From: Sphingomonadales bacterium
Lineage (GTDB): Bacteria; Pseudomonadota; Alphaproteobacteria; Sphingomonadales; Sphingomonadaceae
Reading direction: 5' to 3'
Assembly: GCA_027486275.1 (NCBI GenBank)
Contig: JAIXPM010000372.1
Span: 1 to 9,769, forward strand
DNA: 9,769 bases
Both the position numbers and the translations under genes were made by a program. The notes below the pieces were generated by a model. That model was not told the DNA's origin. It worked only from the letters and a program-made list of their open reading frames with translations, and made no database searches. Each line of letters starts with the position of its first letter. Position 1 is the first letter of the stretch. Positions 6,564-9,769 of this stretch are shown piece by piece.

Positions 6564-7892
6564 TCAGCCCGGCGCCAGCCGCTTCACCAAGGGCCGCAGC
6601 ACCATTGCCACCACGCCGCCGCCGCCGCCCACGGCGGCGAGCAGCCACCAGAAGCCGGCCGGCCCCAGCGGTTCCTCGAACCGGCCCAGCCAGCCGGATG
6701 CGATATTGGCCGCGCCGAACGCTGCGATGTTCAGGCTCATCAGCGTGCTGGCCAGCCGCGCCGGGGCATGCACCGAAACAAAGCTGTTGGCCGGCGGATC
6801 AAGCCAGCCATAAGACAGATCAAGCAGCGCAAAGAAGGCGAGCACCAGCAGCATCGATACCGGCCCGCCGGCCGACGCCGTGGTGATCATTGCCAGCATG
6901 ACCCAGGCCGCCGCCACCAGCAGCCCGGCGACGGCCAGCTTGATCATCGCATCCGGCTCCCTCGCGCCAAGCCGCTGCCACAGCTGCAGCGCCAGGAAAA
7001 TGCCGACGATGGTCATCAACCCATCATAGGTCAGCAGCCAGGTCACCGGCACCTCGAACCCCGCCACGTCGCGGTCCATCACGTCCTGCGCCCACACCAG
7101 CAGCAGATTATAGGCCTGCATGGCCGCAGCATAGACGATGGTGAAGGGCAGCAGCATCAGGATGATGGCGGCGATGGCCGCAGTCTCTGTGCCTTGGGGC
7201 ACATCCGCCGTGCCACGCAGCCGCCGGATGCTGTCGGGCGGCAACTGGCGCGTCCCGGCGACATAGATGGCAAGGCCGAGCAGCATGCCGATGCCGGCCG
7301 CGGCAAAGCCCCAGTGCCAGCCCACCCGCTCCCCCAGCGTGCCGCAGACCAGCGGCGCCACGATGGAGCCGACATTCAACGCCATCAGATGGATGGCATA
7401 GGCCCGGGTGCGCCGGCCATCACCACTGGCATAGAGCATGCCGACCTGGGCGTAGAGATTGCCCTTCAGGCAGCCACCCCCCAGCAGCAGCAGCAGCAGC
7501 GCCGGCAGGAACAGGGCTTCCACGGCCATGGCGAGATGCCCGGCCGCCATGAACACCAACCCGGCCTGCACCAGCCGTCGCTGGCCGAACACGCCATCGG
7601 CCAGCCAGCCCAGCGCCAGCGGCGCAATGTTGAACAGGCCGATGTAGAGCCCGAACAACTGGGCGGCAAAAGCCGTTGTGCTCAATGGGCCGGTCAGAAA
7701 CTCCACCCCGGCCCGCAGGCCGTCCAGCCCCGCCACCCCGGCCGCCACCTCGGGTTTGAGCAGATGATCGACCAGGTAGAGCGGCAACAGGGCCTGCATG
7801 CCATAGAAGGAAAAGCGCTCCCACGCCTGGGTAGAGGCCAGAAAGCCCAGCCCGGCCGGGTGACCAAAAAACGCCGTGTCTGGAGATCGCAT
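6564..7892 (-). CDS. POT/PTR-family (peptide-type MFS) inner-membrane transporter with atypical key residues
   Basis: A 442-aa polytopic membrane protein, about 12 hydrophobic segments by eye. POT features are the N-terminal AWERFSFYGMQALLPLYLV (residues 23-41), FAAQLFGLYIGLFNIAPL with GWLADGVFG (75-103), TM4 CLKGNLYAQVGMLY with the conserved Lys143, and AYAIHLMALNVGSIVAPL (164-181). Family members are usually proton-coupled di/tripeptide importers. Here ExxER reads QxxER (Gln22, Glu25, Arg26). Aligning on the Pro and APARL of TM10 puts Tyr361 where the conserved substrate-binding Glu belongs. Substrate or coupling may differ. The stop TGA directly abuts the stop of the convergent DUF885 gene. 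No Shine-Dalgarno site precedes the ATG; a -10-like TAGGCA ends 6 nt upstream, suggesting a leaderless message. The family is confident; peptide as substrate is an inference. Confidence 0.88.
   Translation of the reverse strand: MRSPDTAFFGHPAGLGFLASTQAWERFSFYGMQALLPLYLVDHLLKPEVAAGVAGLDGLRAGVEFLTGPLSTTAFAAQLFGLYIGLFNIAPLALGWLADGVFGQRRLVQAGLVFMAAGHLAMAVEALFLPALLLLLLGGGCLKGNLYAQVGMLYASGDGRRTRAYAIHLMALNVGSIVAPLVCGTLGERVGWHWGFAAAGIGMLLGLAIYVAGTRQLPPDSIRRLRGTADVPQGTETAAIAAIILMLLPFTIVYAAAMQAYNLLLVWAQDVMDRDVAGFEVPVTWLLTYDGLMTIVGIFLALQLWQRLGAREPDAMIKLAVAGLLVAAAWVMLAMITTASAGGPVSMLLVLAFFALLDLSYGWLDPPANSFVSVHAPARLASTLMSLNIAAFGAANIASGWLGRFEEPLGPAGFWWLLAAVGGGGGVVAMVLRPLVKRLAPG
7482..7499. repeat. (CAG)6 trinucleotide run next to a C6 tract, inside the transporter gene
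   Basis: Six perfect CAG units follow a run of six C (7477-7482, sharing one base). On the coding strand they are six CTG codons for Leu132-137 in a membrane segment. CAG-unit changes keep frame; slippage in the C6 tract would not. This is most simply Leu codon bias, as CTG is the preferred Leu codon here. Confidence 0.6.
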
Positions 7893-7898
7893 TTGCTT

Positions 7899-7927
7899 TG
7901 CCTAGCTGAGGCCCATGTCGTGGGCAA
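7899..7927 (-). promoter_or_regulatory. Candidate promoter of the transporter gene
   Basis: On the minus strand TTGCCC (7927-7922), a 17-nt spacer and TAGGCA (7904-7899) lie so that transcription would start at or next to the ATG at 7892. The -10 matches the consensus poorly but resembles the TAGGGC of the neighbouring tRNA promoter candidate. Support is mainly geometry plus absence of a ribosome site. Confidence 0.3.
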
Positions 7928-7974
7928 TCACTGGCGCGGCCAGCCGCCTTTTCTTGTCCCCGCGTCTGCCAGCC

Positions 7975-8003
7975 TTGCGCTTTGCAAGGGCTTCACCTAG
8001 GGC
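7975..8003 (+). promoter_or_regulatory. Candidate promoter of tRNA-Pro
   Basis: TTGCGC (7975-7980), a 17-nt spacer and TAGGGC (7998-8003) precede the mature tRNA 5' end by 10 nt, a normal tRNA promoter distance. The -35 and spacer overlap a 6-bp inverted repeat (7973-7978 with 7984-7989, CCTTGC/GCAAGG), which could be an operator or chance. Confidence 0.4.
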
Positions 8004-8013
8004 AAGGCGAAGT

Positions 8014-8091
<78 letters not shown>

Positions 8092-8105
8092 CTATTCAGA
8101 AATGA

Positions 8106-8139
8106 AAAAGGCCTTCGCGTGTGAACGCGAGGGCCTTTT
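8106..8139. terminator. Bidirectional Rho-independent terminator between tRNA-Pro and the second TonB receptor
   Basis: A 14-bp stem pairs 8106-8119 with 8126-8139 with one G-T pair and no mismatch, closed by a 6-nt loop (TGTGAA). The arms begin and end with A4 and T4, and the plus strand continues TTTTCCTTT while the minus strand continues TTTTTCATT. It therefore serves the tRNA on the plus strand (15 nt after its end) and the receptor on the minus strand (its stop is 21 nt away). Confidence 0.92.
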
Positions 8140-8160
8140 CCTTTCAGCCGTGGTGCAGCG

Positions 8161-9769
8161 TCAGAAACGCTGGCCGAACTTCACGCCGAAGAATTGCGGC
8201 CGGATCGGGAAGTTCCGCGACGAACCCGAGCAGATCGAGATCGAGCAGAAGGTGTTGGTTGTCAGGATGCCGCGGCGATCGAAGGCGTTCTGGATGAACA
8301 CGTCCACCGACCACTTGTCCTTCTTCACACCGGCCGAGAAATCGAACGAGACAAAGCCTGCCGAGTTGCCGAGCAGATCATTCAGTTCGGTGTTCAGATC
8401 CTGGGTGGCGCCGGTCTGATACAGGGCGGCACCCTGCACATAGGCATCCATCTTGCCCAGCATCGTATCAAAACGCACCGATGTGGTGCCCTTGAACTTG
8501 GGTTGGCGCGGCAGGCGGGTGCCATCGGCGGCGGCGACTTCCGGCGTGGGCGGGTTGCCCGGCGCGAAGGCGCCAAGCGTACAGGACGCCAGCTGGGCGA
8601 TGGACAAGGTCGCGGCGTTGGCGGCAAAGTTGCAGAAATTGCCCTTCAGCTTGCCATCATTGTACGAGCCCGATGTGGAGATGGTGAACTGGCCAAGCCG
8701 CAGATCGGCATCGAACTCGACCCCCTTCACTTCGGCATTGCCGGCGTTACCGGTAATGCCCGCGCCCTGGGCGCCGGCGACAACCACCGTATATTGCAGG
8801 TCATTCCACTTTTCGAGGTAGAAGGCGGCGTTCAGGCGGAAGATGTTGCCCCATGTCGTCTTGAAGCCGATTTCATAGTTGGTCAGATCTTCCGAGCGGA
8901 ATGGCGCCACGGCATAGACCTGGCCACCGATGCGCAGCGGCCGGCCCTGGCCACCGGGACGGAAGCCGGTGGAATAGTTGGCATAGATCATCTTGCCGGG
9001 GGCCACCTGCCAATCCAGCGCGATCTTGTGGGTTTGGCCCTGTTCCCGATAGATCAGCTGGTGATCGGGCCGCGAGAAGTTGGTGTTGAGGCAGGTCAGG
9101 CGTTCCGTGGCCGACAGCGGGGTAGGGCAGCCGCCCGCCTGGCCAGTGGCTGCCACGGTGCTGCGCACGTTCTGCGCCGATGCGGCGACACCGGCAAAGC
9201 CGACGACGTTCAGTTCCGTCCAGAAATAACGGATGCCACCGGTGATCTTCAGCGCGGGCGTGATGTTGTAATGGCCTTCCGCAAACACGGCATAATCGCG
9301 CGTGACGCGGTTCTGCTCGGTAATGTAGAAGGCATCGTTCTTCACGGCAGGCGTGCCCAGGATCATGCTGCCGCCCTGATCGACCGGCACGCCGAATGAT
9401 GTCGCGAAATCGGCGCGGTCACCGCCGCCCGATTCGGTATAGCCGGCGACATTGCCCAGGCCACGCGTGGCGTAGTCGTCGTTGATCTCGTTCTTCTGGT
9501 ACTGGTAGAAACCGCCGAACGTGATGTCGACCGGCCAGCTCTGCGGCGTCTTGAACCGCAGTTCCTGGGTGAAGATGCGCTCGTTGCGGTTGCCACTGTA
9601 ATATTGGGTCGGGTTCAGCAGGGTGGAGCAGCGCAGCGACGCGCCCGAACCGGTGCAGCCCGCCTTGTCGAAGAACTGCAGATAGCTCTCATAGCCAGGG
9701 CCAAAGCTGTCATAGGCCACGGTGTAATAGGTGTAATCGTTCAACAGCTTGATGTTGCGGCGGAAATAG
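8161..9769 (-). CDS. Second TonB-dependent receptor, N-terminal part beyond window edge
   Basis: The frame ends with TGA at 8161-8163 and stays open through the right edge, giving about 535 codons of beta-barrel. The apparent start near 9744 is only an internal TTG: upstream codons continue in frame ([14 protein letters not shown]), so signal peptide and plug lie outside. Typical barrel sequences are [31 protein letters not shown] followed by [31 protein letters not shown], and the C-terminal [10 protein letters not shown] ending in Phe. The pattern is that of sphingomonad receptors; ligand unknown. Eight cysteines occur in four close pairs, as in the first receptor. The sequence is clearly different from the receptor at 1927-4878, so it is not a recent duplicate. 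It faces the tRNA and ends at the shared terminator, so it is a separate transcription unit from the peptide-type locus to the left. Confidence 0.93.
   Translation of the reverse strand, partial: YFRRNIKLLNDYTYYTVAYDSFGPGYESYLQFFDKAGCTGSGASLRCSTLLNPTQYYSGNRNERIFTQELRFKTPQSWPVDITFGGFYQYQKNEINDDYATRGLGNVAGYTESGGGDRADFATSFGVPVDQGGSMILGTPAVKNDAFYITEQNRVTRDYAVFAEGHYNITPALKITGGIRYFWTELNVVGFAGVAASAQNVRSTVAATGQAGGCPTPLSATERLTCLNTNFSRPDHQLIYREQGQTHKIALDWQVAPGKMIYANYSTGFRPGGQGRPLRIGGQVYAVAPFRSEDLTNYEIGFKTTWGNIFRLNAAFYLEKWNDLQYTVVVAGAQGAGITGNAGNAEVKGVEFDADLRLGQFTISTSGSYNDGKLKGNFCNFAANAATLSIAQLASCTLGAFAPGNPPTPEVAAADGTRLPRQPKFKGTTSVRFDTMLGKMDAYVQGAALYQTGATQDLNTELNDLLGNSAGFVSFDFSAGVKKDKWSVDVFIQNAFDRRGILTTNTFCSISICSGSSRNFPIRPQFFGVKFGQRF

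Noticed and set aside
1..7892. A lasso-peptide biosynthesis cluster
   Set aside because: No precursor peptide, macrocyclase, leader peptidase or prolyl-oligopeptidase-type isopeptidase is present; only the TonB receptor is in common.
6768..8000. A 410-codon plus-strand frame opposite the transporter
   Set aside because: Gln/Arg/His-rich translation typical of the reverse of membrane-protein codons; the minus strand carries a coherent POT protein.
8194..9399. A 401-codon plus-strand frame opposite the second TonB receptor
   Set aside because: No domain, and the minus strand encodes a clear beta-barrel.

Overview
The window is GC-rich DNA from what is most likely a sphingomonad-type alphaproteobacterium. 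The evidence is two large TonB-dependent receptors of the type abundant in Sphingomonadales, secreted DUF885 proteins, and long open shadow frames behind every real gene. The genus cannot be read from the sequence. Coding density is very high. The largest gap without a gene is the divergent regulatory region at 1678-1926, and no transposase, integrase, CRISPR array or phage gene is visible.

Layout. On the minus strand at the left are a class I SAM-dependent methyltransferase (799-1677) and, just downstream of it, a secreted DUF885 metallopeptidase-family protein that runs off the left edge (1-785). The two are 13 bases apart and look like one operon. Divergent from them is a two-gene plus-strand operon: a complete 983-aa TonB-dependent receptor (1927-4878) and a second, full-length secreted DUF885 protein (4902-6563). 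Converging on that operon with no base between the stop codons is a POT/PTR-type (peptide MFS) transporter on the minus strand (6564-7892). Then come tRNA-Pro(TGG) on the plus strand (8014-8090), a strong bidirectional terminator (8106-8139), and the C-terminal part of a second TonB-dependent receptor on the minus strand (8161 to the right edge).

Working idea (inference). The left 7.9 kb reads like an uptake route for a peptide or peptide-like compound: outer-membrane import (TonB receptor), periplasmic processing or binding (two DUF885 proteins), inner-membrane import (POT-like carrier) and possibly cytoplasmic methylation. The DUF885 and POT proteins both deviate at normally conserved functional positions. 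The complete DUF885 protein has Ala where the family has its catalytic Glu. The transporter has Gln in place of the first Glu of the ExxER motif and appears to lack the TM10 Glu. The substrate or chemistry may therefore not be the standard one for these families.

Regulation. The divergent region holds a TTGACA-type promoter for the receptor operon, a leader of about 130 nt with two mutually exclusive hairpins, and a 19-bp palindrome with the geometry of a Fur box. The methyltransferase and transporter genes both lack a Shine-Dalgarno sequence and have a -10-like hexamer exactly 6 nt before the start codon, suggesting leaderless mRNAs.
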